A stretch of DNA of 51,896 nt from an uncultured Microscilla sp. Its GTDB lineage: Bacteria; Bacteroidota; Bacteroidia; Cytophagales; Microscillaceae. This document shows, piece by piece, positions 25,518 through 35,217 of this stretch; the first letter of the stretch is position 1, and each line of letters starts with the position of its first letter. The notes under the pieces were generated by a model that saw only the letters and a program-made list of their open reading frames with translations, was not told the origin of the DNA and searched no databases. The translations under genes were made by a program, and so were the position numbers. The DNA lies in assembly GCF_947493425.1 (NCBI RefSeq), contig NZ_CANLRP010000040.1, positions 1-51,896 on the forward strand. The letters run 5' to 3'.

Positions 25518-27362
25518 TTAGCTGTCTGTTCTTGGTTCGTTTGGCTTGCCAGGGGCTTGGTTTTGTGCTCCTGGAAACTGGGTACCTCTGTTTTTCTCTT
25601 TTTTCTTCTTCTTTTTCTTATTAGGATTGGGTTGCCCTTGCTTTGGCTGGTTTTGGGCTGGCTTATTCTTTTTTGCCCAACCATCTTTTAACGATACGGT
25701 GCGGTTGAACACCAATTGATCATTAGTTGTATACTTTGTATCTACACAAAAATAGCCCAAACGTTGAAACTGCATTCTATCACCCGGTTTTGACTCTTTA
25801 AGACTTGGCTCAAGTTTACAGTCTTTTAGTATCTCTAGTGAGTTGGGGTTCAAAAACTCAGTAAACCCTTTGCCTTCTTTTTTGGCTTGGGTTACAGGCT
25901 GTTCTACATTGAACAAACGGTCATATAAGCGTACCTCGGCGTCTATAGCGTGAGCTGCCGACACCCAATGCAATACACCTTTTACTTTTTTCCCGCTGGT
26001 GTCTTCCCCACTTTTCGAATTTTCGTCGTAAGTACAACGCAACTCTACCACTTTGCCCGCTTCGTCTTTGATCACTTCTTCACATTTAATAATATAAGCA
26101 CCCTTTAGACGCACTTCGCGCTCTGGGGCAAGGCGGAAAAACTTCTTGGGGGCATCCTCCATAAAATCGTCTTGCTCTATGTAGAGCTCTCGACCAAAAG
26201 GCACTTCACGTTTGCCCAAACTTTCGTCTTCAGGGCTATTTTCCAACACCAAAGTTTCGGTCTTACCTTCGGGATAATTGGTAATGACTACTTTTAGGGG
26301 CTTAAGCACTGCCATTACCCTAGGTACCGTTTTATTGAGGTCTTCACGAATGCTGTGCTCCAGCAATGATACATCTATCAGGTTTTCGCGGCGTGCGACG
26401 CCTACTTTTTCGGCAAAGTTGCGGATAGATTCAGGCGTATAACCACGACGACGTAATGCCGACACAGTAGGCATACGAGGATCGTCCCAACCATCTACGA
26501 CCTTTTCTTCTACCAATTGCAGTAACTTGCGTTTGCTGGTCATGGTGTATGACAGGTTCAGGCGGGCAAACTCGGTTTGCTTGGATGGAAAAATACCCAG
26601 TTTGTCTATCAACCATTCATACAAAGGGCGGTGCACCTCAAACTCTAGGGTACACAACGAGTGGGTTACCTCTTCTATAGCATCTGACTGCCCATGGGCA
26701 AAATCATACGTAGGATAAATCTTCCATTTATCGCCAGTGCGGTGGTGAGGCTTATCAGTAATGATGCGGTACAAATAAGGGTCACGCAAATGCATATTCG
26801 GCGAAGCCATATCTATTTTTGCCCGCAATACTTTAGAGCCATTAGGGTGGTTGCCCTGTCTCATTTCTTCAAACAATTGCAGGTTTTCGGCAATAGAACG
26901 CGAGCGGTACTTATTTTCTACACCTGGTTGGGTAGGCGTTCCTTTTTCTTTAGCGATGGTTTCGGCATCAGAATCGTCTACATAAGCCAAACCATCTTTG
27001 ATAAGTTTTACAGCAAATTCGTATAACTGATCAAAATAATCGGACGTATAACGCGCATTACCGTTCCATTTGTAGCCCAGCCATTCTATGTCGTTTTTGA
27101 TTGCCTCTACATATTTGGTGTCTTCAGTAATGGGGTTGGTATCGTCAAAGCGCAGGTTACAAGCCCCCTGGTACTTTTGTGCAATCCCAAAGTTTACCAC
27201 AATAGACTTGGCGTGTCCAATGTGCAAAAAACCATTTGGTTCAGGTGGAAATCTTGTCTGGACTTTGCCGCCGTGCTTGTTATTGGCAATGTCATCCTCA
27301 ATCTTTATTTCGATAAAGTTGAGTGATTCCTTCGGTTCTTTTTCTTCGGTTGCGGTACTCAT
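25518..27362 (-). CDS. glnS: Glutaminyl-tRNA synthetase
   Basis: A 614-aa class I aminoacyl-tRNA synthetase that charges tRNA-Gln directly. Visible motifs: PPEPNGFLHIGHAKS (HIGH box, near residue 40), the Q/ATP loop DDTNPITEDTKYVEAIK, and MTSKRKL, the KMSKS equivalent. The anticodon-binding beta-barrels (about residues 330-565) follow. The C-terminal 40-50 residues form a disordered tail of Lys, Asn, Gln and Pro with seven consecutive Lys codons; this is not part of the catalytic enzyme. The upstream leader is long (about 170 nt) and contains a hairpin. Confidence 0.95.
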   Translation of the reverse strand: MSTATEEKEPKESLNFIEIKIEDDIANNKHGGKVQTRFPPEPNGFLHIGHAKSIVVNFGIAQKYQGACNLRFDDTNPITEDTKYVEAIKNDIEWLGYKWNGNARYTSDYFDQLYEFAVKLIKDGLAYVDDSDAETIAKEKGTPTQPGVENKYRSRSIAENLQLFEEMRQGNHPNGSKVLRAKIDMASPNMHLRDPYLYRIITDKPHHRTGDKWKIYPTYDFAHGQSDAIEEVTHSLCTLEFEVHRPLYEWLIDKLGIFPSKQTEFARLNLSYTMTSKRKLLQLVEEKVVDGWDDPRMPTVSALRRRGYTPESIRNFAEKVGVARRENLIDVSLLEHSIREDLNKTVPRVMAVLKPLKVVITNYPEGKTETLVLENSPEDESLGKREVPFGRELYIEQDDFMEDAPKKFFRLAPEREVRLKGAYIIKCEEVIKDEAGKVVELRCTYDENSKSGEDTSGKKVKGVLHWVSAAHAIDAEVRLYDRLFNVEQPVTQAKKEGKGFTEFLNPNSLEILKDCKLEPSLKESKPGDRMQFQRLGYFCVDTKYTTNDQLVFNRTVSLKDGWAKKNKPAQNQPKQGQPNPNKKKKKKKEKNRGTQFPGAQNQAPGKPNEPRTDS

Positions 27363-27490
27363 TTTTCGCTTTGATTAAATTTTTCTGATAGTAAGACAAA
27401 ACCACCATATTCAGCTGTTAGATGTTAGCTTCAAGCCATAAATAAGCCAAGCACTATTCAACTGTAAAATAGTGGAGTATTGATAATAAA

Positions 27491-27530
27491 TAAAGGTAAA
27501 GACTTATAAACATAAAGCCTTTACCTTTAG
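27491..27530 (-). promoter_or_regulatory. Hairpin in glnS leader or downstream of VanW gene
   Basis: On the minus strand TAAAGGTAAAG pairs with CTTTACCTTTA and is followed by TTTATT. It lies 120 nt after the VanW-family stop and 130 nt before the glnS ATG. It may end the VanW transcript or act in the glnS leader; the sequence does not decide. Confidence 0.4.
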
Positions 27531-27538
27531 GTAGTTCA

Positions 27539-27546
27539 CAAATATA
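27539..27546 (-). promoter_or_regulatory. Candidate -7 box for glnS
   Basis: Minus-strand TATATTTG matches TAnnTTTG; a TTTG lies 22 nt upstream (preferred spacing 19-21). If used, transcription would start just upstream of the hairpin at 27491-27530. Confidence 0.4.
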
Positions 27547-27651
27547 GAAAAGTTTTTAGGATTTGTGTCAAAGCTTTAAGGATGGGTATACTGAAATTAG
27601 AATAAAAATAACTTCTAGCCCAAGCTATTGCGATAAAGCCTATACTTATGG

Positions 27652-28476
27652 TCAGGCTTGATCTTTATACACCTGGGGCACATACATCACCTTACCATAG
27701 TTTTTGTACATAAGCTCTTCTTCTAGCAAAGCTCCGCTTCTAAACTTGGCAATTTTATGCCGCCATATTTCATTAGCCCTGAAATAGTGACCGTCTTTTT
27801 TGATAAACTGGTGGTTTTTCTCTTTTACATGATAAGCAAAGTCCAGTTCTTTGTTTACCCTTATCTCACCTTCCAATAGCTTATCAGTCAGCCAAAGATT
27901 AATCTGAAAAGTCCAGGAGGTGTCGTTAGTGAGTTGAAAATCGATGTAATTGTAAAACACTGCTGCCCCACTTGCCCAGGGCAATACCCTGCCATTGTCA
28001 GGAAAAGGATCTATACTATGGTGGTGCCTTTCGGCAATGGTGAGTGGAGAGTGAAGCGCCAACCAGTGCAGCAAGTTGGTACTTTGGCAAATGCCTCCTC
28101 CTATGCCTGCTCTGGGTTTGCCAAACGATAATTCCATTCCTTCTTTGTAGCCTTTTTTGCGGGTAGGCAAGCCTACAGTCTTACAAAACGAAAAGGTTTC
28201 GCCTGGCTGAATAATCATCCCATTGATTTTGCTTACTACAATCTTAAGGTTGTCTACCTTATTGTGCTGTAGTTGCATATCGGTTTCACCTAGCTTTTTC
28301 AACAGTTTAGACTGGTGCTTTTTTACCCGAAAGGGGAGCTTTTCAGGTTGCCGTTGTTGGGTATATTTTTTACCATCCAGGCGCCAACTCAACTGTCTTC
28401 TGATGCGTTTTTCCCACACTGATATAAAATACAACCAAGGGTGTCTTTGCGACAATAGTTTGCGCGATTTTGTCAC
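27652..28476 (-). CDS. VanW family protein
   Basis: A 274-aa protein whose central part (about 85-200) has the VanW signature: IQPGETFSFCKTVG, KKGYKEGMEL, GIGGGICQSTNLLHWLAL, ERHHHSIDPFP. VanW proteins occur in vancomycin-resistance clusters and widely elsewhere; their role is unknown. The basic N-terminal 60 residues lack a signal peptide. No other vancomycin-resistance gene is nearby, so resistance should not be inferred. Confidence 0.85.
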   Translation of the reverse strand: MTKSRKLLSQRHPWLYFISVWEKRIRRQLSWRLDGKKYTQQRQPEKLPFRVKKHQSKLLKKLGETDMQLQHNKVDNLKIVVSKINGMIIQPGETFSFCKTVGLPTRKKGYKEGMELSFGKPRAGIGGGICQSTNLLHWLALHSPLTIAERHHHSIDPFPDNGRVLPWASGAAVFYNYIDFQLTNDTSWTFQINLWLTDKLLEGEIRVNKELDFAYHVKEKNHQFIKKDGHYFRANEIWRHKIAKFRSGALLEEELMYKNYGKVMYVPQVYKDQA

Positions 28477-28492
28477 TTTTTTTACCTGATTA

Positions 28493-28523
28493 AAAGCCTG
28501 TCAAAAAATACTTGACAGGCTTT
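28493..28523 (-). terminator. Terminator of the WGR/beta-propeller gene
   Basis: AAAGCCTGTCAA pairs with TTGACAGGCTTT (12 bp); on the minus strand it lies 16 nt after the stop at 28539 and just before the VanW-family start. Confidence 0.75.
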
Positions 28524-28538
28524 GTTAATTTCTTTAAC

Positions 28539-29963
28539 TTAATTGTTTTTAGTAAAAATATTGCCAAATACACGGTAAAAACCGCCCTGTCCCGATTCTC
28601 TGATTTCGTCTACCAAATAGGTAGCGCCTTCTTTACGCAGATTTTTCGGAAATTGCACGTTCCAATTGGCTTCATACCCTGGCGACAAAGCCCTTACTCT
28701 TAGTTTGCCCCCTTCTTTGATGCACTTCAGCAATACTCCCTGGGCATCATCGGCAGCCTCTTCGAGCACATCAGTATTTACTACAGCTGCTTGTTTTTTG
28801 GGCGCCTTGATATCTTTTACCTGCGGTAACTCTCCCTCTTCTGCCTTTTTGATTGCCTCGGCGCTGGCGTCTATACAAGTAAGCACCCCGTGGGTAGTCA
28901 CAATATAGAGCTTTTCGTTGTGGTATTGCATAGAATAAGCCGAACCACAAGTGGTGGCCAGTTTCCAGAGACGTTTACCGGTTTTGTCAAAGCAATACAC
29001 CGAAGAGGAACTATCACCACCAAAGATAAACTCGTTATTGTCAGACGCAGCACAAGAATAAAAAGCCCCTTCGCCCTTCATTTCGGCAAGCTTTGCCCCT
29101 TCCTTGTCAAACAACTCCAGCCAAGCACTGCTAGAGCCCGTTAATACTGTTTCTTGAGTACGCCAACCAAACATTACACTGCCTTTGGTGCCTTGATTCC
29201 ATAAGTTGTTACCTGTTTGTCCATCGTAGCAACTCACACCACTACTATGCCCGTGGTAGACACGCCCAGCATCGTCGCAACGCACCATCCAACCACTGGA
29301 ACCAGCGCTTTTCTTGCTCCATTGCTCTTCGTCATCGTAATCAATCACGGTTACCTGCCCAGCACTGTCCGACACCCCCAGCAAACCACTGTTGATGTCT
29401 AGCCAATAGATATCTACATCTTCTTTGATCTCATACGCTTTGCGCGGAAGTTTTCCCGTAAGATCATACACATTGCCATCGTCACAACCCACATAAATCC
29501 AGTCGCTGTCGGCAATGATACATTTCACCCCATCAGGCAATTTATATTGGTTGAGCACTTCGCCCTGATGGTTGAGTTTATACACTGCGCCATCTTCGTT
29601 GCCCATCCAGCAAAAGCGGTCATCTATGTAAATACCAAAGGCTGCCGAGCCTGAGTCAAACTTCCATAATACAGGTGATTTTTTGGCGGTAGACTTAGTA
29701 GAAGCTATGCTACGGCGCGAAATTGCCCGCTTTTTTCTTTGCCCCATTACCGCCTCAGCGTATCCTTTACTCTTTTTGGCTTTTATTTTTTTATTGGCTT
29801 CTTTTACCGCTGCGTCGTTGGTAGCAAAGCTTTTGGTAGACTTGGTGCCATCGGTGCCTATGCGCCCATAGCGAATCGTAAGTTCGGTGTTGTCTATTAC
29901 TACTTCATAAAACTTGTGGGCAGCTCCAGTATCTTCTGAAAGCTCCAGGTATGTTTTGGTCAT
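28539..29963 (-). CDS. WGR domain protein with PQQ-like beta-propeller
   Basis: A 474-aa protein. Residues 1-75 form a WGR domain (FYEVVIDNTELTIRYGRIGTDGTKSTKSF), known mainly from poly(ADP-ribose) polymerases and bacterial MolR-type regulators, where it binds nucleic acid. A Lys/Ser-rich linker follows. Residues about 95-385 are propeller blades with repeated 'G.L/V.C.D..G...W' units (CYDGQTGNNLWNQGTK, CFDKTGKRLWKLA). The C-terminal 60 residues are a further small domain. No signal peptide, so it is cytoplasmic. Combination and role are not described in my knowledge beyond family membership. Confidence 0.75.
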   Translation of the reverse strand: MTKTYLELSEDTGAAHKFYEVVIDNTELTIRYGRIGTDGTKSTKSFATNDAAVKEANKKIKAKKSKGYAEAVMGQRKKRAISRRSIASTKSTAKKSPVLWKFDSGSAAFGIYIDDRFCWMGNEDGAVYKLNHQGEVLNQYKLPDGVKCIIADSDWIYVGCDDGNVYDLTGKLPRKAYEIKEDVDIYWLDINSGLLGVSDSAGQVTVIDYDDEEQWSKKSAGSSGWMVRCDDAGRVYHGHSSGVSCYDGQTGNNLWNQGTKGSVMFGWRTQETVLTGSSSAWLELFDKEGAKLAEMKGEGAFYSCAASDNNEFIFGGDSSSSVYCFDKTGKRLWKLATTCGSAYSMQYHNEKLYIVTTHGVLTCIDASAEAIKKAEEGELPQVKDIKAPKKQAAVVNTDVLEEAADDAQGVLLKCIKEGGKLRVRALSPGYEANWNVQFPKNLRKEGATYLVDEIRESGQGGFYRVFGNIFTKNN

Positions 29964-30132
29964 GGTGTTGGTTTTAATTTAGGTAGTTTGAGTAAAATTT
30001 TAGTCTTGCCAACCACAATTAAGGGGTTTTAATAAATTTAGTTAGCTGGCAAATATAAAGTGGTTGTATACGGTAGGTAAGGTAATAAGTTTCGAGCAAT
30101 ATGGCAGTTTTTGGATACGCTAAAAACACACA

Positions 30133-31290
30133 TTATCTTTGGTTTTTGGCTTTTCTGACCAAACGTTCATATTGTGTCCAAAAATCAGCCTGCTGATCGC
30201 TCGAGTCAGGTGGATAGGTTTGCCAAAGTTGGGTTCCCTGCTTTACATTTTGCACGATCTCATCTTCCAACACTACTGTTTTTGAAGGAGAGAGAGGAGA
30301 AGTTGGTATAGTCGGGGTAGGCAAAGCAGAAGAGGTTCGCCCAGCTCTCATGATCGTCTTACGATGCTTTATGCCCAATACATAAATAATGATTAAGATT
30401 GTAAATAACCAAAAGCTTTTCCAGAAGTTGGTGCTCTCAAAAAACTCGAGAACGCTTTTATATTTTTTTTCTTCAGTCTCTCCTGTTCCGTCAAGGTATC
30501 CCTGTATGCTACTTTTCCACGCCTTGTATTCTGTCAATGCCTTATGGTAGCCTGCCTCAAAACCATATTTTTCCTGTTGTTTTATAAGTTGTTGGTAAGC
30601 TTGCCTCATATAAGTGTAATCGTCTAACTCACTCGCTGCATACTCTGAATCGAAATATATTTGAAACTTAGTGTAATCAAAAATCATGGATTGAACGTCA
30701 GCCTTCCTTATATCTATTTTGTATAAAATCTTTGCTTGCTTTACTTTTCGAAAGTCAAGAACAGCCCCGTTTTTTATCTTTACATTTACCAACAATGTAT
30801 GCTGAGGCAATTGAGCCCCACTAAAGGTAGCCACCTTTGCAAAAGAAGCATCAGAAAGTAATAGCTTCTTCTGAAATACTGCTTTACTAAAGTCTACTGT
30901 ATCTCGAAACGACACCGCTTCAAATATGGCAAGGTCTTGAAAATTGGCGTTGGAAAAATTAACCACACTATCAAATCTTGCCTCGTAAAAATTAGCGTTT
31001 TTGCTGAAAGTAGCATTTGATAAATCGACAGGCTTTTCAAACTTGATTTTCTTAGCTGTAAAGGCCCCTAGAAAAATAGTGGATTGTGCTTTTAATGTTT
31101 GATTCAAGACCCTTAACTGGTCTTTATACAAAATTTCTTGGTCTGGTATATTATAACTAATCAAGACATCCAACTTAAAATCATGTGTATATTCACGCTT
31201 ACTATAGTCAAACATTTGTTGTGCAGGTATAGGCAATGCCCAACCCAAACACCCAGCAAAAAAAAGAAAATATTGAAGTACTTTTTTCAT
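30133..31290 (-). CDS. Pentapeptide-repeat protein with signal peptide and TM segment
   Basis: 385 aa from MKKVLQYF (ATG at 31290; an in-frame Met at 31350 would spoil the signal peptide). Residues 1-23 are a signal peptide. Residues about 80-180 contain A(N/T/S)F-type repeats (DLSNATFSKNANFYEARFDSV continues with NFSNANF, FRDTVDFSKAVF, SDASFAKVATFSGAQL), the pentapeptide right-handed beta-helix. A membrane helix lies near residue 295 (FWLFTILIIIYVLGI), followed by a Pro/Ser/Thr-rich cytoplasmic tail. It follows the SNF2 gene by under 100 bp, same strand. Function unknown. Confidence 0.7.
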   Translation of the reverse strand: MKKVLQYFLFFAGCLGWALPIPAQQMFDYSKREYTHDFKLDVLISYNIPDQEILYKDQLRVLNQTLKAQSTIFLGAFTAKKIKFEKPVDLSNATFSKNANFYEARFDSVVNFSNANFQDLAIFEAVSFRDTVDFSKAVFQKKLLLSDASFAKVATFSGAQLPQHTLLVNVKIKNGAVLDFRKVKQAKILYKIDIRKADVQSMIFDYTKFQIYFDSEYAASELDDYTYMRQAYQQLIKQQEKYGFEAGYHKALTEYKAWKSSIQGYLDGTGETEEKKYKSVLEFFESTNFWKSFWLFTILIIIYVLGIKHRKTIMRAGRTSSALPTPTIPTSPLSPSKTVVLEDEIVQNVKQGTQLWQTYPPDSSDQQADFWTQYERLVRKAKNQR

Positions 31291-31386
31291 GAAATAAAAT
31301 ATGAGTGACTGACCTAAATGAAACTTCAAACGACATAATAATAATATCAACTACTAATACTTTCGGCTACTTATCCTCTCCCCTGC

Positions 31387-34311
31387 TTAATCCAGTAGAC
31401 TCAATACATCTTCTTTAGTCAAGCTCTTGATAAAACTCTCTTCGGTAGTAATCAAGTCTTGCGCCAAGCGCCTTTTGTTAGTTTGCAAAGCAAGAATCTT
31501 TTCTTCTACGGTACCCTTGGTAATAAATTTATAGGTAAACACTGTATTTTCTTGCCCTATGCGGTGGGCACGGTCTACTGCTTGTGCTTCAATGGCAGGG
31601 TTCCACCAGGGGTCAAGCAAAAACACATACTCGGCAGCTGTAAGGTTGAGCCCTACTCCACCCGCTTTGAGCGAGATCAAAAACAATTGGATTTCGTCAT
31701 TGGTCTGAAACTGCTCTACTTGTTGCTGGCGATTTTTGGTAGAACCATCTAAGTAAGCAAATCGCCACTGTCTTTCTTCAAACGCATTTTTTAGCAACTG
31801 TAAATGTTTTACAAACTGGCTAAACACCAACACTTTGTGCCCATTGCCAATGATGCTCTCTAGCTTATATAAAATATCGTCCATCTTACCCGAACTCTCC
31901 TCATAGCCTTGATCAATCATACGTGGGTGGTTGGCAAGCTGACGCAACTTAGTAAGTCCCTGCAATAATAAAAACTGGGTTTTTGCCATTCCACTGCTTT
32001 CTATTTGCTTAAGAATCTCGTTGCGGTACTGTGACTTCACTTTTTCATAGGCTTTTTCTTGTTCGTGGGTCATGGCACAATACTGTACATTCTCTATTTT
32101 TTCGGGCAACTCAGTCGCCACCTGGCTTTTCAAACGACGTAAAATAAAAGGTTTGATAATGCTCTTAAGCTTGGCTAGTTTCTCCATGTCGTTTTTCTTC
32201 TCAATGGGCAACAAATACTCTTTCTTAAAAAATGCCTGTGAGCCTAACAAACCAGGATTAATAAATGAAATTTGTGACCATAAATCCAGTGTGGTATTTT
32301 CAAGTGGGGTTCCGGTTAAAATTAAACGATGTTTTGAGCGCAATTGCTTCACGGCTTTGGTAACTGCGGCGGAGGGGTTTTTGATTGCCTGTGACTCGTC
32401 CAGAATGACATAGTTGAACTGGTAATCCATCAAAATATCAATATCGATGCGTGTAATGCCATACGAAGTAACCACTAAGTCGTAATGCTGAAACTGGGCT
32501 ACATTTTTCTTTCGGTTGGTACCTGTATATACAAATATCCTGAGGTTGGGCACAAACTTATGGGCCTCTAGCTGCCAATTGTAAATCAACGAAGTAGGAA
32601 TAACAAGCAACGATGCTTGAGTAGCCCCTTGCTCTTTTTGAGCCTGGAGCAAAGCAAGCGCCTGAATAGTTTTACCTAAACCCATATCATCGGCAAGGCA
32701 GCCACCAAAACGATACTCATTTAAGAAATTGAGCCAGTCATAGCCCGCTTGCTGATAGGGACGCAAACTACCATTAAAACTTTGCGGTGGTTCGGCTTTG
32801 GCTATTTTCTCAAAGTCGCGGAACTGCGCCAGTTTGCGGTTCAGAGTTACCTTGGCGTGTTTTCCATTTTTAAGGTCTTGAATCAAAGACAAATGGTGTT
32901 TTTTTAATTGGATATTCTCTGCATCACGTGCTTCCGAAAAAGCAAGCAATTCGGCGTATTGTGCCAGCCAGGCTTCGGGTATAATGGCAATTTCGCCATT
33001 GGGCAAAGCAAACTCGGTTTTCTTTTGCAAAATAAGCTCACGCAGTTCAAAAAATGGAATTGCAAACTCGCCAAACCTTACCGTAGCATAAATGTCAAAC
33101 CAGTCTTTGTTCTCTTTGATCTCCACCTTGATTTCTGCTTTGCCCAAAAAGTACTTTTTGGTGTTGCGGGTGTTTTGTTCTACCCTAAAACCGTGTTCTT
33201 CTAGCAATTGGGTATGCTCATTGATCCAACTAAAGGCCGCCTCTTTGCCCAAGAGTACATAGCCGTTTTTGAGCGGCAATTCTTGGTCTTTGAGCAATTT
33301 TATAATGTTAGTTTCATAATTTGTCTTGCGGCGTATTCTAAAAAAAGTATAATCAGCGCCTTCTTGCTCTACTTCTACATTTACTTCAGGTTGTTTATCA
33401 GCTTTGAACCTAAATCGGTCGTATTGAAAGTTCAACTCAAACAATATCTTATAGTTACGCGGTGCATCCTTGTCATCATTACCAAACAAATCACCCGCAG
33501 CATCATCGGTATAATACTCAGAAAAAGTAAGCACAGGTTGTGCCTCGAAGCTGCGCGAAACGATTTTAAACCCCTTGGCATAGACATCAAATGATGCTAC
33601 CAGGGGTGCTACAAATTTGCGATAGTAGGTGTCTTCTACCTTGCGAGGTATCAATATAAATTTTTTGTTCAAAAAAGGCTGAATCTTTTTACCATCTATG
33701 CCATTGGCAAAGTAGTGCAGCGTTTTATCTAACAACAACCAGGCAGGCTCGTTACACACCACAATGGCATTTTTGTATTGAAAATCAAGCTTTTCTCCTT
33801 TGTACTTAATCGTAGGAAAATAATGGGTATTTTCTTCGTTTCTACGAAAATGAAACAACACGGTAGCGGCTTCGGAGGCTATTTCGAGTTGTTTCCAGGT
33901 GGGTTCGCCATCACGTCCCATTTCAAACACCATTTTGCCCTCAAGCAATGATAGAATTTTTGCCCGACGCACTTTTACATAGTTGGCAATGCTTTCCTGT
34001 AGTGCTTTGTCGCCTTTTTCGGGATCGTATATCTTCAGAAAGAAATCATTGGTTTTTATTTTTTTGTTGTAAAATTTCTTAACAATGGTTTCTTGTTGAG
34101 TGGCATCAATCAGCTCGATCAGTTCATAGTCTACCTCATTGAGACCCCGCCCAAACTCACGGGCGTTTTGCGATGAGATGTTTTGGTGCTGATAAGTAAG
34201 CTCACCTTTGGAGTTTCGCTGCACTACATAAGAGTCAAACAAATATCCCAGGTATTGGTGCTCGAACAACGAATATACTAACTGAAAAGGTTGTGTAGTG
34301 GATACTTTCAT
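31387..34311 (-). CDS. SNF2-family helicase/ATPase
   Basis: A 974-aa cytoplasmic SF2 ATPase, start chosen at MKVSTTQPF (seven in-frame codons upstream rejected). The N-terminal 500 residues are an uncharacterised SNF2-associated region. The ATPase core has CLADDMGLGKTIQAL (Walker A, near residue 540), ILDESQAIKN (Walker B variant DESQ, near 637), LTGTPLEN (motif III), and the C-terminal helicase motifs VFSQFVKHL, SLKAGGVGLNLT, DPWWNPAIEAQAVDRAHRIGQ. Bacterial SNF2 proteins remodel protein-DNA or RNA polymerase complexes. No SWIM domain is visible. The gene is not flanked by restriction or defence genes. Confidence 0.9.
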   Translation of the reverse strand: MKVSTTQPFQLVYSLFEHQYLGYLFDSYVVQRNSKGELTYQHQNISSQNAREFGRGLNEVDYELIELIDATQQETIVKKFYNKKIKTNDFFLKIYDPEKGDKALQESIANYVKVRRAKILSLLEGKMVFEMGRDGEPTWKQLEIASEAATVLFHFRRNEENTHYFPTIKYKGEKLDFQYKNAIVVCNEPAWLLLDKTLHYFANGIDGKKIQPFLNKKFILIPRKVEDTYYRKFVAPLVASFDVYAKGFKIVSRSFEAQPVLTFSEYYTDDAAGDLFGNDDKDAPRNYKILFELNFQYDRFRFKADKQPEVNVEVEQEGADYTFFRIRRKTNYETNIIKLLKDQELPLKNGYVLLGKEAAFSWINEHTQLLEEHGFRVEQNTRNTKKYFLGKAEIKVEIKENKDWFDIYATVRFGEFAIPFFELRELILQKKTEFALPNGEIAIIPEAWLAQYAELLAFSEARDAENIQLKKHHLSLIQDLKNGKHAKVTLNRKLAQFRDFEKIAKAEPPQSFNGSLRPYQQAGYDWLNFLNEYRFGGCLADDMGLGKTIQALALLQAQKEQGATQASLLVIPTSLIYNWQLEAHKFVPNLRIFVYTGTNRKKNVAQFQHYDLVVTSYGITRIDIDILMDYQFNYVILDESQAIKNPSAAVTKAVKQLRSKHRLILTGTPLENTTLDLWSQISFINPGLLGSQAFFKKEYLLPIEKKNDMEKLAKLKSIIKPFILRRLKSQVATELPEKIENVQYCAMTHEQEKAYEKVKSQYRNEILKQIESSGMAKTQFLLLQGLTKLRQLANHPRMIDQGYEESSGKMDDILYKLESIIGNGHKVLVFSQFVKHLQLLKNAFEERQWRFAYLDGSTKNRQQQVEQFQTNDEIQLFLISLKAGGVGLNLTAAEYVFLLDPWWNPAIEAQAVDRAHRIGQENTVFTYKFITKGTVEEKILALQTNKRRLAQDLITTEESFIKSLTKEDVLSLLD

Positions 34312-34879
34312 AACAAACTCATGATAATACAATGGAAAACCTCCCGGCTTATTGAAGTAAACGTCGGGGAAACCAAAATTTTAAAGAATTAGATAACATA
34401 CAGCAGAGGAGGTTTTTACTTTAAATTTATTGTGCAATTGAGGCAACAAAGGCATGAAGATCAAATCTACCTCTTATAAAATTTGATCAAGTTAAATGAT
34501 TCGAATGAATTTGTCGAATAAACAAGGTTGCAATTCGATAAATTGCCTTATTTGGCAAAAATAATGGTTTAAATCAAAGAAAAATATAGCGAAAGTCAAG
34601 TAAATAAATTACATGCATAAGATATAAACATATTCTTTTTTGATCCGTAGATATATAGTATAAAGCTGGCCACCTCTCATAATAATACAAAATATACTAC
34701 TTTAATTTAAATTACTCCACTTTTAGAGCTTGACAATCACTCCAATATCATTGTTTAAAGCCAATATTTGTGGAAGTTTTCAGGCAATGTTCAACCCAAT
34801 ACCTGATTGCTGGATGTAAGTTTTGATATGCTTGCACCAAATATACTAAGGTAAACCAACACAAATAACACTATATGCT
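34312..34879. other. Gene-free region
   Basis: About 570 bp of AT-rich DNA between divergent genes. I see no element, RNA gene or clear promoter. Promoters for the SNF2 gene and the small gene at 34880 must lie here. Confidence 0.5.
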
Positions 34880-35122
34880 ATGAGAAATGTTCAACTAAAA
34901 AAAGGTAAGGCTGCCAAAAATCAAATACATTATGTACCCGATGCTACTTCACTTAATGAGTATGAAATAGCTTGGGCAATTGCCCATAGAAGTCACAAGA
35001 AAAATGTAGAGTATGAGGTAGATGGCGATGAATTGATTGAGTATTCGTTTGCCAAGGGGTGCTTTCACCGATGGGTCATTACTACCGTACAAGACAACAA
35101 AGTGGTATTGTCGAGTATCTGA
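34880..35122 (+). CDS. Small protein of unknown function
   Basis: An 80-aa soluble protein, mixed alpha/beta, beginning MRNVQLKKGKAAKNQIHYV and ending VQDNKVVLSSI. No family is recognised. It is convergent with the DUF4276 gene, with a weak hairpin between them. Base use and length suggest a real gene, but the evidence is limited to the open frame and position. Confidence 0.5.
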   Translation: MRNVQLKKGKAAKNQIHYVPDATSLNEYEIAWAIAHRSHKKNVEYEVDGDELIEYSFAKGCFHRWVITTVQDNKVVLSSI

Positions 35123-35188
35123 ACGGTTAACCCATAGCATTCATTGGATGGTCGATCGCCAACTACAACACATTGGTTTTATGTGATG

Positions 35189-35217
35189 AGAATAGGAGAT
35201 ACACTGCCTCCTATTCT
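35189..35217. terminator. Weak bidirectional hairpin
   Basis: AGAATAGGAG (35189-35198) pairs with CTCCTATTCT (35208-35217). It overlaps the DUF4276 stop codon and lies 66 nt after the small gene; T-tracts are poor. Confidence 0.35.

Noticed and set aside
26431..27026. Frames on both strands inside glnS
   Set aside because: Shadows of glnS; composition follows its codons.
27652..28476. Vancomycin resistance cluster
   Set aside because: Only a VanW-family protein is present; no vanH, vanA/B or vanX.
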